Source: Hydractinia symbiolongicarpus
Lineage: Eukaryota > Cnidaria > Hydrozoa > Anthoathecata > Hydractiniidae
Assembly: GCF_029227915.1 (NCBI RefSeq)
Contig: NC_079884.1
Span: forward strand, 1,924,001-1,988,000
Direction: 5' to 3'
DNA: 64,000 nt
Shown here in pieces: positions 24,392 to 38,500 of the stretch (positions within the stretch are counted from its first letter, which is position 1; each line of letters starts with the position of its first letter). The translations under genes were made by a program, and so were the position numbers. A model generated the notes under the pieces. It was not told the DNA's origin and did no database searches. It saw only the letters and a list, made by a program, of their open reading frames with translations.

Positions 24392-24732
24392 ATGTAGTTT
24401 TTGAAACTGTCTCTATTTCTACAGCGCGCGCTAACGGCTACGATTGGTCCCACAGTACAAAATGACTTATTTATCTAAATTTTTGAATAAAGCGCTCCCA
24501 CACCCCCCAGTGTAATCGCCGAGTTCCAGCAATCATGTCGAATTAAGAAAAATGTTTTCTCTTGGAGTCCAATTGCCTCATTTATCACATTTATCATGTC
24601 AAAGTCCAAAATAAGTCAATTAACTCCCACAGTCAATCGTTTCACTGTTACAAGCGATACAACTTAGTAATATCGGAAAAATATCACTAAATACATGTTG
24701 GTACAATGTGACGCAACCGTCGCAACACAAAC

Positions 24733-25088
24733 ATGTAGTTTACTGAAAATGGCTCTATTTCTTCAGTGCGCGCTAACGGTAAAAAATGACTTACTTATCT
24801 AAATTTTTTAATGAAGCGCTCCTGCAGAGCCCAGTGTAATCGAGGAATTCCAGCAATCATGTCAAATTAAAAAGAATGTTATTTCTTGATATCCAATTGT
24901 CTCACTTATCACATTTATGTAGTCAAAGTCCAAAATCAGTTCAATTAAGTCCCACAGTCAATCTTTTCAATGTTAAAAGCGATGCAACCTAGTAATATCA
25001 GAAAAATATCGCTAAATACATGTTGGTACGAATATGTGACGCAACCGTTGTTACTCAAACGGATTGATACCGCTAGAAAGTCAAGGAA
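24733..25088 (+). repeat. S-type monomer body with 18-bp deletion
   Basis: Copy of 23317-23672 at offset 1416. Confidence 0.85.
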
Positions 25089-26546
25089 ATGTAGTTTTTG
25101 AAACTGTCTCTATTCCTTCAGCGCGCGCTAACGGCTACGATTGGTCCCACAGTACAAAATGACTTACTTATCTACACTTTCAAATGAAGCGCTATACAGC
25201 ACCCAGTGTAATCGCAGAGTTCCAGCAATCATGTCAAATTAGGAAGAATGTTAGTTCTTGGAGTCCAATTGTCTCATTTATCACATTTATGAGGTCAAAG
25301 TCCAAAAGCAGTTCAATTAAGTCCCACAGTCGATCGCTTCACTGTTAAAAGCGATGCAACCTAGTAATATCAGAAAAATATCGCTAAATACATGTTGGTA
25401 CGAATATGTGACGCAACCGTTGTAACTCAACCGGACTGATACCGCTAGAAAGTCAATGAAATGTAGTTTTTGAAACTGATTCCACTTCTTCAGCGCGCGT
25501 TAACCGCTAGGACTGGTACCACAGTAAAAAATGGCTTACTTATCTACACTTTCAAATAAAGCTTTACCACAGCGCCCAGTGTAATCGCAGAGTTCCAGTA
25601 ATCATGTCAAATTAAGAAGAATGTTAGTTCTTGGAGTCCAATTGGCTCATTTGTCACATCTATAACGTGAAAGTCCAAAATCAGTTCAATTAGGTCCCAC
25701 AGTTAATCGTTTCACCGTTAAAAGCGATACAACTTAGTAATATCGGAAAGTATCACTAAATACATGTTGGTACGAATATATGACGCAACCGTTGTTACTC
25801 AAACGGATTGAAACCGCTAGAAAGTCAAGGGAATGTAGTTTTTGAAACTGTCTCTATTCCTTCAGCGCGCGCTAACGGCTACGATTGGTCCCACAGTACA
25901 AAATGACTTACTAATCTACACTTTCAAATGAAGCGCTACACAGCGCCCAGTGTAATCGCAGAGTTCCAGCAATCATGTCAAATTAAGAAGAATGTTAGTT
26001 CTTAAAGTACAATTGTCTTATTTATCACATTTAAGAGGTCAAAGTCCAAAATCAGTTTAATTAAATCCCGCAGTCAATCGTATCACTGGTAAAAGCGATG
26101 CAACCTAGTAATGTCAGAAAAATATCGCTAAATACATGTTGGCACGAATATGTGACGCAACCGTTGTAACTCAACCGGACTAATACTGTTAGAAAGTCAA
26201 TGAAATGTAGTTTTTGAAACTGTCTCTATTTTTACAGCGCGCGCTAACGGCTACGATTGGTCCCACAGTACAAAATGACTTATTTATCTAAATTTTTGAA
26301 TAAAGCGCTCCCACACCCCCCAGTGTAATCGCCGAGTTCCAGCAATTATGTCGAATTAAGAAAAATGTTTTCTCTTGGAGTCCAATTGCCTCATTTATCA
26401 CATTTATCAGGTCAAACTCCAAAATAAGTTCAATTAACTCCCACAGTCAATCGTTTCACTGTTACAAGCGATACAACTTAGTAATATCGGAAAAATATCA
26501 CTAAATACATGTTGGTACAATGTGACGCAACCGTCGCAACACAAAC

Positions 26547-26902
26547 ATGTAGTTTACTGAAAATGGCTCTATTTCTTCAGTGCGCGCTAACGGTAAAAAA
26601 TGACTTACTTATCTAAATTTTTTAATGAAGCGCTACTGCAAAGCCCAGTGTAATCGAGAAATTCCAGCAATCATGTCAAATTAAAAAGAATGTTATTTCT
26701 TGATATCCAATTGTCTCACTTATCACATTTATGTAGTCAAAGTCCAAAATCAGTTCAATTAAGTCCCACAGTCAATCGTTTCACTGTTAAAAGCGATGCA
26801 ACCTAGTAATATCAGAAAAATATCGCTAAATACACATTGGTATGAATATGTGACGCAACCGTTGTTACTCAAACGAATTGATACCGCTAGAAAGTCAAGG
26901 AA
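26547..26902 (+). repeat. S-type monomer body with 18-bp deletion, rightmost S
   Basis: Copy of 24733-25088 at offset 1814. CTGCAG has become CTGCAA, the only S body without that hexamer. No S junction follows in the remaining 37 kb. Confidence 0.85.
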
Positions 26903-28899
26903 ATGTAGTTTTTGAAACTGTCTCTATTCCTTCAGCGCGCGCTAACGGCTACGATTGGTCCCACAGTACAAAATGACTTACTTATCTACACTTTCAAATG
27001 AAGCGCTATACAGCGCCCAGTGTAATCGCAGAGTTCCAGCAATCATGTCAAATTAGGAAGAATGTTAGTTCTTGGAGTCCAATTGTCTCATTTATCACAT
27101 TTATGAGGTCAAAGTCCAAAAGCAGTTTAATTAAGTCCCACAGTCAATCGCTTCACTGTTAAAAGCGATGCAACCTAGTAATATCAGAAAAATATCGCTA
27201 AATACATGTTGGTACGAATATGTGACGCAACCGTTGTAACTCAACCGGACTGATACCGCTAGAAAGTCAATGAAATGTAGTTTTTGAAACTGATTCCACT
27301 TCTTCAGCGCGCGTTAACGGCTAGGACTGGTACCACAGTAAAAAATGGCTTACTAATCTACACTTTCAAATAAAGCTTTACAACAGCGCCCAGTGTAATC
27401 GCTGAGTTCCAGCAATCATGTCGAATTAAGAACAATGTTATTTCTTGGAGTCCAATTGGCTTATTTATCACATTTAGGAGGTCAAAGTCCAAAATAAGTT
27501 TAATTAAGTCCCACAGTCAAACGTTTCACTGTTACAAGCGATACAACTTAGTAATATTGGAAAATATCACTAAATACATGTTGGTACGACTATGTGACGC
27601 AACCGTTGTAACTCAAACGGATTGATACCGCTAGAAAGTCAATGAAATGTAGTTTTTGAAACTGTTTCTATTTCTTCAGCGCGCGCTAACGGCTAGGATT
27701 GGTGCCATTGTAAAAATGACTTACTTATCTACACTTTCAAGTAAAGCGCTACCACAGCGCCCAGTGTAATCGCTGAGTTCCAGCAATCATGTCAAATTAA
27801 CAAGAATGTTATTTCTTGAATTCCAATTGTCTCATTTATCACATTTATGAGGTCAAAGTCCAAAAGCAGTTCAATTAAGTCCCACAGTCACTCGCTTTAC
27901 TGTTAAAAGCGATGCAACCTAGTAATATCGGAAAAATGTCACTAAATACATGTTGATACGAATGTGTGACGCAACTGCTGCAACTCAAACGGATTGATAC
28001 CGCTAGAAAGTCAATGAAATGTAGTTTTTGAAACTGTTTCTATTTCTTCAGCGCGCGCTAACGGCTAGGATTGGTCCCATTGTAAAAATGACTTTTTTAT
28101 CTACACTTTCAAGTAAAGCTCTACCACAGCGCCCAGTGTAATCGCTGAGTTCCAGTAATCATGTCAAATTAGGAGGAATGTTACTTCTTGGAGTCCAATT
28201 GGCTCATTTGTCACATCTATAACGTGAAAGTCCAATATAAGTTCAATTAGGTCCCACAGTTAATCGTTTCACTGTTAAAAGCGATACAACTTAGTAATAT
28301 CGGAAAATATCACTAAATACATGTTGGTACGAATATGTGACGCAACCGTTGTAACTCAAACGGATTGACACCGCTAGAAAGTCAATGAAATGTAGTTTTT
28401 GAAACTGTTTCCCTTTCTTCAGGGCGCGTTAACGGCTAGGATTTGTACCACAGTAAGAAATGGATTACTTATCTACACTTTCAAATAAAGCGCTACAACA
28501 GCGCCCAGTGTAATCGCTGAGTTTCAGCAATCATGTCGAATTAAGAACAATGTTATTTCTTGGAGTCCAATTGGCTCATTTATCACATTTAGGAGGTCAA
28601 AGTCCAAAATAAGTTTAATTAAGTCTCACAGTCAATCGTTTCACTGTTAAAAGCGATACAACTTAGTAATATCGGAAAATATCACTAAATACATGTTGGT
28701 ACGACTATGTCACGCAACCGTTGTAACTCAAACGGATTGATACCGCTAGAAAGTCAATGAAATGTAGTTTTTGAAACTGTCTCTATTCCTTCAGCGCGCG
28801 CTAACGGCTACGATTGGTCCCACAGTACAAAATGACTTATTTATCTACACTTTCAAATGAAGCGCTATACAGCGCCCAGTGTAACCGCTGAATTCCAGC

Positions 28900-31800
28900 A
28901 ATCATGTCAAATTAAGAAGAATTTTAGTTCTTGGAGTCCAATTGTCTCATTTATCACATTTATGAGGTCAAAGTCCAAAAGCAGTTCAATTAAGTGCCAC
29001 AGTCAATCGTTTCACCGTTAAAAGCGATACAACTTAGTAATATCGGAAAATATCAGTAAAAACATGTTGGTACGAATATGTGACGCAACCGTTGTAACTC
29101 AAACGGATTGATACCGCTAGAAAGTCAATGAAATGTAGTTTTTGAAGCTGTTTCTATTTCTCCAGCGCGCGTTAACGGCTAGGATTTGTACCACAGTAAG
29201 AAATGCATTACTTATCTACACTTTCAAATAAAGCGCTACAACAGCGTCCAGTGTAATCGCTGAGTTTCAGCAATCATGTCGAATTAAGAACAATGTTATT
29301 TCTTGGAGTCCAATTGGCTCATTTATCACATTTAGGAGGTCAAAGTCCAAAATAAGTTTAATTAAGTCTCACAGTCAATCGTTTCACTGTTAAAAGCGAT
29401 ACAACTTAGTACTATCGGAAAATATCACTAAATACATGTTGGTACGAATATGTGACGCAACCGTTGTAACTCAAACGGATTGATACCGCTAGAAAGTCAA
29501 TGAAATATAGTTTTTGAAACTGTTTCCCTTTCTTCAGCGCGCCTTAACGGCTAGGATTTGTACCACAGTAAGAAATGCATTACTTATCTACACTTTCAAA
29601 TAAAGCGCTACAACAGCGCCCAGTGTAATCGCTGAGTTTCAGCAATCATGTCGAATTAAGAACAATGTTATTTCTTGGAGTCCAATTGGCTCATTTATCA
29701 CATTTAGGAGGTCAAAGTCCAAAATAAGTTTAATTAAGTCTCACAGTCAATCGTTTCACTGTTAAAAGCGATACAACTTAGTAATATCGGAAAATATCAC
29801 TAAATACATGTTGGTACGACTATGTGACGCAACTGTTGTAACTCAAACGGATTGCTACCGCTAGTAAGTCAATGAAATGTAGTTTTTGAAACTGTCTCTA
29901 TTCTTTCAGCGCGCGCTAACGGCTACGATTGGTCCCACAGTACAAAATGACTTACTTATCTACACTTTCAAATGAAGCGCTATACAGCGCCCAGTGTAAC
30001 CGCTGAGTTCCAGCAAACATGTCAAATTAAGAAGAATGTTAGTTCTTGGAGTCCAATTGTCTCATTTATCACATTTATGAGGTCAAAGTCTAAAAGCAGT
30101 TCAATTAAGTGCCACAGTCAATCGTTTCACCGTTAAAAGCGATACAACTTAGTAATATCGGAAAATATCACTAAACACATGTTGGTACGAATATGTGACG
30201 CAACTGTTGTAACTCAAACGGATTGATACCGCTAGAAAGTCAATGAAAGGTAGTTTTTGAAACTGTTTCTATTTCTTCAGCGCGCGCTAACGGCTAGGAT
30301 TGGTCCCATTGTAAAAATGACTTACTTATCTACACTTTCAAGTAAAGCGCTACCACAGCGCCCAGTGTAATCGCTGAGTTCCAGCAATCATGTCAAATTA
30401 AAAAGAATGTTATTTCTTGAATTCCAATTGTCTCATTTATCACATTTATGAGGTCAAAGTCCAAAAGCAGTTCAATTAAGTCCCGCAGTCACTCGCTTTA
30501 CTGTTAAAAGCGATGCAACCTAGTAATATCGGAAAAATGTCACTAAATACATGTTGATACGAATGTGTGACGCAACTGTTGCAACTCAAACGGATTGATA
30601 CCGCTAGAAAGTCAATGAAATGTAGTTTTTGAAACTGTTTCCATTTCTTCAGCGCGCGCTAACGGCTAGGATTGGTCCCATTGTAAAAATGACTTTCTTA
30701 TCTACACTTTTAAATACAGCGCTACCACAGCGCCCAGTGTAATCGCTGAGTTCCAGTAATCATGTCAAATTAAGAGGAATGTTACTTCTTGGAGTCCAAT
30801 TGGCTCATTTGTCACATCTATAACTTGAAAGTCCAAAATAAGTTCAATTAGGTCCCACAGTTATTCGTTTCACTGTTAAAAGCGATACAACTTAGTAATA
30901 TCGGAAAATATCACTAAACACATGTTGGTACGAATATGTGACGCAACCGTTGTAACTCAAACGGATTGACACCGCTAGAAAGTCAATGAAATATAGTTTT
31001 TGAAACTGTTTCCCTTTCTTCAGCGCGCGTTAACGGCTAGGATTTGTACCACAGTAAGAAATGCATTACTTATCTACACTTTCAAATAAAGCGCTACAAC
31101 AGCGCCCAGTGTAATCGCTGAGTTTCAGCAATCATGTCGAATTAAGAACAATGTTATTTCTTGGAGTCCAATTGGCTCATTTATCACATTTAGGAGGTCA
31201 AAATCCAAAATAAGTTTATTTAAGTCTCACAGTCAATCGTTTCACTGTTAAAAGCGATACAACTTAGTAATATCGGAAAATATCACTAAATACATGTTGG
31301 TACGACTATGTGACGCAACTGTTGTAACTCAAACGGATTGCTACCGCTAGAAAGTCAATGAAATGTAGTTTTTGAAACTGTCTCTATTCCTTCAGCGCGC
31401 GCTAACGGCTACGATTGGTCCCACAGTACAAAATGACTTGCTTATCTACACTTTCAAATGAAGCGCTATACAGCGCCCAGTGTAACCGCTGAGTTCCAGC
31501 AAACATGTCAAATTAAGAAGAATGTTAGTTCTTGGAGTCCAATTGTCTCATTTATCACATTTATGAGGTCAAAGTCCAAAAGCAGTTCAATTAAGTGCCA
31601 CAGTCAATCGTTTCACCGTTAAAAGCGATACAACTTAGTAATATCGGAAAATATCACTAAATACATGTTGGTACGAATATGTGACGCAACCGTTGTAACT
31701 CAAACGGATTGATACCGCTAGAAAGTCAATGAAATATAGTTTTTGAAACTGTTTCCCTTTCTTCAGCGCGCGTTAACGGCTAGGATTTGTACCACAGTAA

Positions 31801-32300
31801 GAAATGCATTACTTATCTACACTTTCAAATAAAGCGCTACAACAGTGCCCAGTGTAATCGCTGAGTTTCAGCAATCATGTCGAATTAAGAACAATGTTAT
31901 TTCTTGGAGTCCAATTGGCTCATTTATCACATTTAGGAGGTCAAAGTCCAAAATAAGTTTAATTAAGTCTCACAGTCAATCGTTTCACTGTTAAAAGCGA
32001 TACAACTTAGTAATATCGGAAAATATCACTAAATACATGTTGGTACGACTATGTGACGCAACTGTTGTAACTCAAACGGATTGCTACCGCTAGAAAGTCA
32101 ATGAAATGTAGTTTTTGAAACTGTCTCTATTCCTTCAGCGCGCGCTAACGGCTACGATTGGTCCCACAGTACAAAATGAGGGCCCAGTGTAACCGCTGAG
32201 TTCCAGCAAACATGTCAAATTAAGAAGAATGTTAGTTGTTGGAGTCCAATTGTCTCATTTATCACATTTATGAGGTCAAAGTCCAAAAGCAGTTCAATTA
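28900..32300 (+). repeat. 3.4-kb segmental duplication, copy 1
   Basis: Matches 35555-38955 at a constant offset of 6654 bp. Private markers in register: 'tatcagtaaaaacatg' (29051 and 35705), 'acagcgtccag' (29241 and 35895), 'tctattctttcag' (29896 and 36550), the odd phase mark 'aaaggtag' (30248 and 36902) and the 36-bp loss near 32178 and 38832. Edges are approximate: matching fails near 28.87 kb on the left and 32.30 kb on the right. Confidence 0.85.
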
Positions 32301-32441
32301 AGTCCCACAGTCAATCGCTTCACTGTTAAAAGCGATGCAACCTAGTAATATCAGAAAAATATCGCTAAATACATGTTGGTACGAATATGTGACGCAACCG
32401 TTGTAACTCAACCGGACTGATACCGCTAGAAAGTCAATGAA
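32106..32441 (+). repeat. Internally deleted monomer, 336 bp (copy 1)
   Basis: Between 'acaaaatga' and 'gcccagtg', 38 bp of a b-type monomer are replaced by 2 bp, a net loss of 36 bp. The GC stem-loop's left arm is gone. The same truncated monomer occurs at 38760-39094. Confidence 0.85.
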
Positions 32442-35400
32442 ATGTAGTTTTTGAAACTGATTCCACTTCTTCAGCGCGCGTTAACGGCTAGGATTGGTAC
32501 CACAGTAAGAAATGGATTACTTATCTACACTTTCCAATAAAGCGCTACAACAGCGCCCAGTGTAATCGCTGAGTTCCAGCAATCATGTCGAATTAAGAAC
32601 AATGTTATTTCTTGGAGTCCAATTGGCTTATTTATCACATTTAGGAGGTCAAAGTCCAAAATAAGTTTAATTAAGTCCCACAGTCAAACGTTTCACTGTT
32701 ACAAGCGATACAACTTAGTAATATCGGAAAATATCACTAAATACATGTTGGTACGACTATGTGACGCAACCGTTGTAACTCAAACGGATTGATACCGCTA
32801 GAAAGTCAATGAAATGTAGTTTTTGAAACTGTTTCTATTTCTTCAGCGCGCGCTAACGGCTAGGATTGGTGCCATTGTAAAAATGACTTACTTATCTACA
32901 CTTTCAAGTAAAGCGCTACCACAGCGCCCAGTGTAATCGCTGAGTTCCAGCAATCATGTCAAATTAAAAAGAATGTTAGTTGTTGGAGTCCAATTGTCTC
33001 ATTTATCACATTTATGAGGTCAAAGTCCAAAAGCAGTTCAATTAAGTCCCACAGTCAATCGCTTCACTGTTAAAAGCGATGCAACCTAGTAATATCGGAA
33101 AAATGTCACTAAATACATGTTGATACGAATGTGTGACGCAACTGCTGCAACTCAAACGGATTGATACCGCTAGAAAGTCAATGAAATGTAGTTTTTGAAA
33201 CTGTTTCTATTTCTTCAGCGCGCGCTAACGGCTAGGATTGGTCCCATTGTAAAAATGACTTTTTTATCTACACTTTCAAGTAAAGCTCTACCACAGCGCC
33301 CAGTGTAATCGCTGAGTTCCAGTAATCATGTCAAATTAAGAGGAATGTTACTTCTTGGAGTCCAATTGGCTCATTTGTCACATCTATAACGTGAAAGTCC
33401 AATATAAGTTCAATTAGGTCCTACAGTTAATCGTTTCACTGGTAAAAGCGATACAACTTAGTAATATCGGAAAATATCACTAAATACATGTTGGTACGAA
33501 TATGTGACGCAACCGTTGTAACTCAAACGGATTGACACCGCTAGAAAGTCAATGAAATGTAGTTTTTGAAACTGTTTCCCTTTCTTCAGCGCGCGTTAAC
33601 GGCTAGGATTTGTACCACAGTAAGAAATGGATTACTTATCTACACTTTCAAATAAAGCGCTACAACAGCGCCCAGTGTAATCGCTGAGTTTCAGCAATCA
33701 TGTCGAATTAAGAACAATGTTATTTCTTGGAGTCCAATTGGCTCATTTATCACATTTAGGAGGTCAAAGTCCAAAAGCAGTTCAATTAAGTGCCACAGTC
33801 AATCGTTTCACCGTTAAAAGCGATACAACTTAGTAATATCGGAAAATATCACTAAATACATGTTGGTACGAATATGTGACGCAACCGTTGTAACTCAAAC
33901 GGATTGATACCGCTAGAAAGTCAATGAAATGTAGTTTTTGAAGCTGTTTCTATTTCTCCAGCGCGCGTTAACGGTAGGATTGGTACCACAGTAAGAAATG
34001 GATTACTTATCTACACTTTCCAATAAAGCGCTACAACAGCGCCCAGTGTAATCGCTGAGTTCCAGCAATCATGTCGAATTAAGAACAATGTTATTTCTTG
34101 GAGTCCAATTGGCTTATTTATCACATTTAGGAGGTCAAAGTCCAAAATAAGTTTAATTAAGTCCCACAGTCAAACGTTTCACTGTTACAAGCGATACAAC
34201 TTAGTAATATCGGAAAATATCACTAAATACATGTTGGTACGACTATGTGACGCAACCGTTGTAACTCAAACGGATTGATACCGCTAGAAAGTCAATGAAA
34301 TGTAGTTTTTGAAACTGTTTCTATTTCTTCAGCGCGCGCTAACGGCTAGGATTGGTGCCATTGTAAAAATGACTTACTTATCTACACTTTCAAGTAAAGC
34401 GCTACCACAGCGCCCAGTGTAATCGCTGAGTTCCAGCAATCATGTCAAATTAAAAAGAATGTTAGTTGTTGGAGTCCAATTGTCTCATTTATCACATTTA
34501 TGAGGTCAAAGTCCAAAAGCAGTTCAATTAAGTCCCACAGTCAATCGCTTCACTGTTAAAAGCGATGCAACCTAGTAATATCGGAAAAATGTCACTAAAT
34601 ACATGTTGATACGAATGTGTGACGCAACTGCTGCAACTCAAACGGATTGATACCGCTAGAAAGTCAATGAAATGTAGTTTTTGAAACTGTTTCTATTTCT
34701 TCAGCGCGCGCTAACGGCTAGGATTGGTGCCATTGTAAAAATGACTTACTTATCTACACTTTCAAGTAAAGCGCTACCACAGCGCCCAGTGTAATCGCTG
34801 AGTTCCAGCAATCATGTCAAATTAAAAAGAATGTTATTTCTTGAATTCCAATTGTCTCATTTATCACATTTATGAGGTCAAAGTCCAAAAGCAGTTCAAT
34901 TAAGTCCCACAGTCACTCGCTTTACTGTTAAAAGCGATGCAACCTAGTAATATCGGAAAAATGTCACTAAATACATGTTGATACGAATGTGTGACGCAAC
35001 TGTTGCAACTCAAACGGATTGATACCGCTAGAAAGTCAATGAAATGTAGTTTTTGAAACTGTTTCCATTTCTTCAGCGCGCGCTAACGGCTAGGATTGGT
35101 CCCATTGTAAAAATGACTTTCTTATCTACACTTTCAAGTAAAGCTCTACCACAGCGCCCAGTGTAATCGCTGAGTTCCAGTAATCATGTCAAATTAAGAG
35201 GAATGTTACTTCTTGGAGTCCAATTGGCTCATTTGTCACATCTATAACGTCAAAGTCCAAAATAAGTTCAATTAGGTCCCACAGTTAATCGTTTCACTGT
35301 TAAAAGCGATACAACTTAGTAATATCGGAAAATATCACTAAATACATGTTGGTACGAATATGTGACGCAACCGTTGTAACTCAAACGGATTGACACCGCT

Positions 35401-35554
35401 AGAAAGTGAATGAAATATAGTTTTTGAAACTGTTTCCCTTTCTTCAGAGCGGGTTAACGGCTAGGATTTGTACCACAGTAAGAAATGCATTACTTATCTA
35501 CACTTTCAAATAAAGCGCTACAACAGCGCCCAGTGTAATCGCTGAGTTTCAGCA

Positions 35555-38500
35555 ATCATGTCAAATTAAGAAGAATGTTAGTTTTTGGAGTCCAATTGTC
35601 TCATTTATCACATTTATGAGGTCAAAGTCCAAAAGCAGTTCAATTAAGTGACACAGTCAATCGTTTCACCGTTAAAAGCGATACAACTTAGTAATATCGG
35701 AAAATATCAGTAAAAACATGTTGGTACGAATATGTGACGCAACCGTTGTAACTCAAACGGATTGATACCGCTAGAAAGTGAATGAAATGTAGTTTTTGAA
35801 GCTGTTTCTATTTCTCCAGCGCGCGTTAACGGCTAGGATTTGTACCACAGTAAGAAATGCATAACTTATCTACACTTTCAAGTAAAGCGCTACAACAGCG
35901 TCCAGTGTAATCTCTGAGTTTCAGCAATCATGTCGAATTAAGAACAATGTTATTTCTTGGAGTCCAATTGGCTCATTTATCACATTTAGGAGGTCAAAGT
36001 CCAAAATAAGTTTAATTAAGTCTCACAGCCAATCGTTTCACTGTTAAAAGCGATACAACTTAGTACTATCGGAAAATATCACTAAATACATGTTGGTACG
36101 AATATGTGACGCAACCGTTGTAACTCAAACGGATTGATACCGCTAGAAAGTCAATGAAATATAGTTTTTGAAACTGTTTCCCTTTCTTCAGCGCGCGTTA
36201 ACGGCTAGGATTTGTACCACAGTAAGAAATGCATTACTTATCTACACTTTCAAATAAAGCGCTACAACAGCGCCCAGTGTAATCGCTGAGTTTCAGCAAT
36301 CATGTCGAATTAAGAACAATGTTATTTCTTGGAGTCCAATTGGCTCATTTATCACATTTAGGAGGTCAAAGTCCAAAATAAGTTTAATTAAGTCTCACAG
36401 TCAATCGTTTCACTGTTAAAAGCGATACAACTTAGTAATATCGGAAAATATCACTAAATACATGTTGGTACGACTATGTGACGCAACTGTTGTAACTCAA
36501 ACGGATTGCTACCGCTAGTAAGTCAATGAAATGTAGTTTTTGAAACTGTCTCTATTCTTTCAGCGCGCGCTAACGGCTACGATTGGTCCCACAGTACAAA
36601 ATGACTTACTTATCTACACTTTCAAATGAAGCGCTATACAGCGCCCAGTGTAACCGCTGAGTTCCAGCAAACATGTCAAATTAAGAAGAATGTTAGTTCT
36701 TGGAGTCCAATTGTCTCATTTATCACATTTATGAGGTCAAAGTCTAAAAGCAGTTCAATTAAGTGCCACAGTCAATCGTTTCACCGTTAAAAGCGATACA
36801 ACTTAGTAATATCGGAAAATATCACTAAACACATGTTGGTACGAATATGTGACGCAACTGTTGTAACTCAAACGGATTGATACCGCTAGAAAGTCAATGA
36901 AAGGTAGTTTTTGAAACTGTTTCTATTTCTTCAGCGCGCGCTAACGGCTAGGATTGGTCCCATTGTAAAAATGACTTACTTATCTACACTTTCAAGTAAA
37001 GCGCTACCACAGCGCCCAGTGTAATCGCTGAGTTCCAGCAATCATGTCAAATTAAAAAGAATGTTATTTCTTGAATTCCAATTGTCTCATTTATCACATT
37101 TATGATGTCAAAGTCCACAAGCAGTTCAATTAAGTCCCGCAGTCACTCGCTTTACTGTTAAAAGCGATGCAACCTAGTAATATCGGAAAAATGTCACTAA
37201 ATACATGTTGATACGAATGTGTGACGCAACTGTTGCAACTCAAACGGATTGATACCGCTAGAAAGTCAATGAAATGTAGTTTTTGAAACTGTTTCCATTT
37301 CTTCAGCGCGCGCTAACGGCTAGGATTGGTCCCATTGTAAAAATGACTTTCTTATCTACACTTTCAAGTAAAGCTCTACCACAGCGCCCAGTGTAATCGC
37401 TGAGTTCCAGTAATCATGTCAAATTAAGAGGAATGTTACTTCTTAGAGTCCAATTGGCTCATTTGTCACATCTATAACTTGAAAGTCCAAAATAAGTTCA
37501 ATTAGGTCCCACAGTTAATCGTTTCACTGTTAAAAGCGATACAACTTAGTAATATCGGAAAATATCACTAAACACATGTTGGTACGAATATGTGGCGCAA
37601 CCGTTGTAACTCAAACGGATTGACACCGCTAGAAAGTCAATGAAATATAGTTTTTGAAACTGTTTCCCTTTCTTCAGCGCGCGTTAACGGCTAGGATTTG
37701 TACCACAGTAAGAAATGCATTACTTATCTACACTTTCAAATAAAGCGCTACAACAGCGCCCAGTGTAATCGCTGAGTTTCAGCAATCATGTCGAATTAAG
37801 AACAATGTTATTTCTTGGAGTCCAATTGGCTCATTTATCACATTTAGGAGGTCAAAATCCAAAATAAGTTTAATTAAGTCTCACAGTCAATCGTTTCACT
37901 GTTAAAAGCGATACAACTTAGTAATATCGGAAAATATCACTAAATACATGTTGGTACGACTATGTGACGCAACTGTTGTAACTCAAACGGATTGCTACCG
38001 CTAGAAAGTCAATGAAATGTAGTTTTTGAAACTGTCTCTATTCCTTCAGCGCGCGCTAACGGCTACGATTGGTCCCACAGTACAAAATGACTTGCTTATC
38101 TACACTTTCAAATGAAGCGCTATACAGCGCCCAGTGTAACCGCTGAGTTCCAGCAAACATGTCAAATTAAGAAGAATGTTAGTTCTTGGAGTCCAATTGT
38201 CTCATTTATCACATTTATGAGGTCAAAGTCCAAAAGCAGTTCAATTAAGTGCCACAGTCAATCGTTTCATCGTTAAAAACGATACAACTTAGTAATATCG
38301 GAAAATATCACTAAATACATGTTGGTACGAATATGTGACGCAACCGTTGTAACTCAAACGGATTGATACCGCTAGAAAGTCAATGAAATATAGTTTTTGA
38401 AACTGTTTCCCTTTCTTCAGCGCGCGTTAACGGCTAGGATTTGTACCACAGTAAGAAATGCATTACTTATCTACACTTTCAAATAAAGCGCTACAACAGT

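Larger units (their letters stand above)
22231..27274 (+). repeat. S/L zone with 1416-bp repeat and 18-bp-deleted monomers
   Basis: Phase marks: 22231, 22603, 22976, 23317 S, 23673, 24018 S, 24392, 24733 S, 25089, 25461, 25833, 26205, 26547 S, 26903. The unit starting at 22976 recurs at 24392 (offset 1416). The part from 24392 recurs at 26205 (offset 1813-1814). Three S bodies, at 23317, 24733 and 26547, share a 4-bp loss before the phase mark (341-342 bp intervals) and an 18-bp loss inside the body (356-bp intervals). The S body at 24018 lacks both losses. Confidence 0.83.
27275..35554 (+). repeat. 372-bp monomer zone, left part, with four recurring subtypes
   Basis: Phase marks: 27275, 27647, 28019, 28390, 28762, 29133, 29505, 29877, 30248, 30620, 30991, 31363, 31734, 32106, 32442, 32814, 33186, 33557, 33929, 34300, 34672, 35044, 35415. 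Spacing is 371-372 bp. Four recognisable subtypes recur: a ('gaaatgcattac', 'gagtttcag'), b ('ctacgattgg', 'gcgctatacagc'), c ('cccattgtaaaaatg', 'aagtaaagcgc'), d ('agtaaagctc', 'aagaggaatg'). From 29505 and again from 36159 they run a-b-c-d-a-b-a-b'. About 27.27-28.5 kb matches 32.44-33.7 kb at offset 5167. A further tetramer step of 1486 bp links 32.5 and 34.0 kb. Confidence 0.82.
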
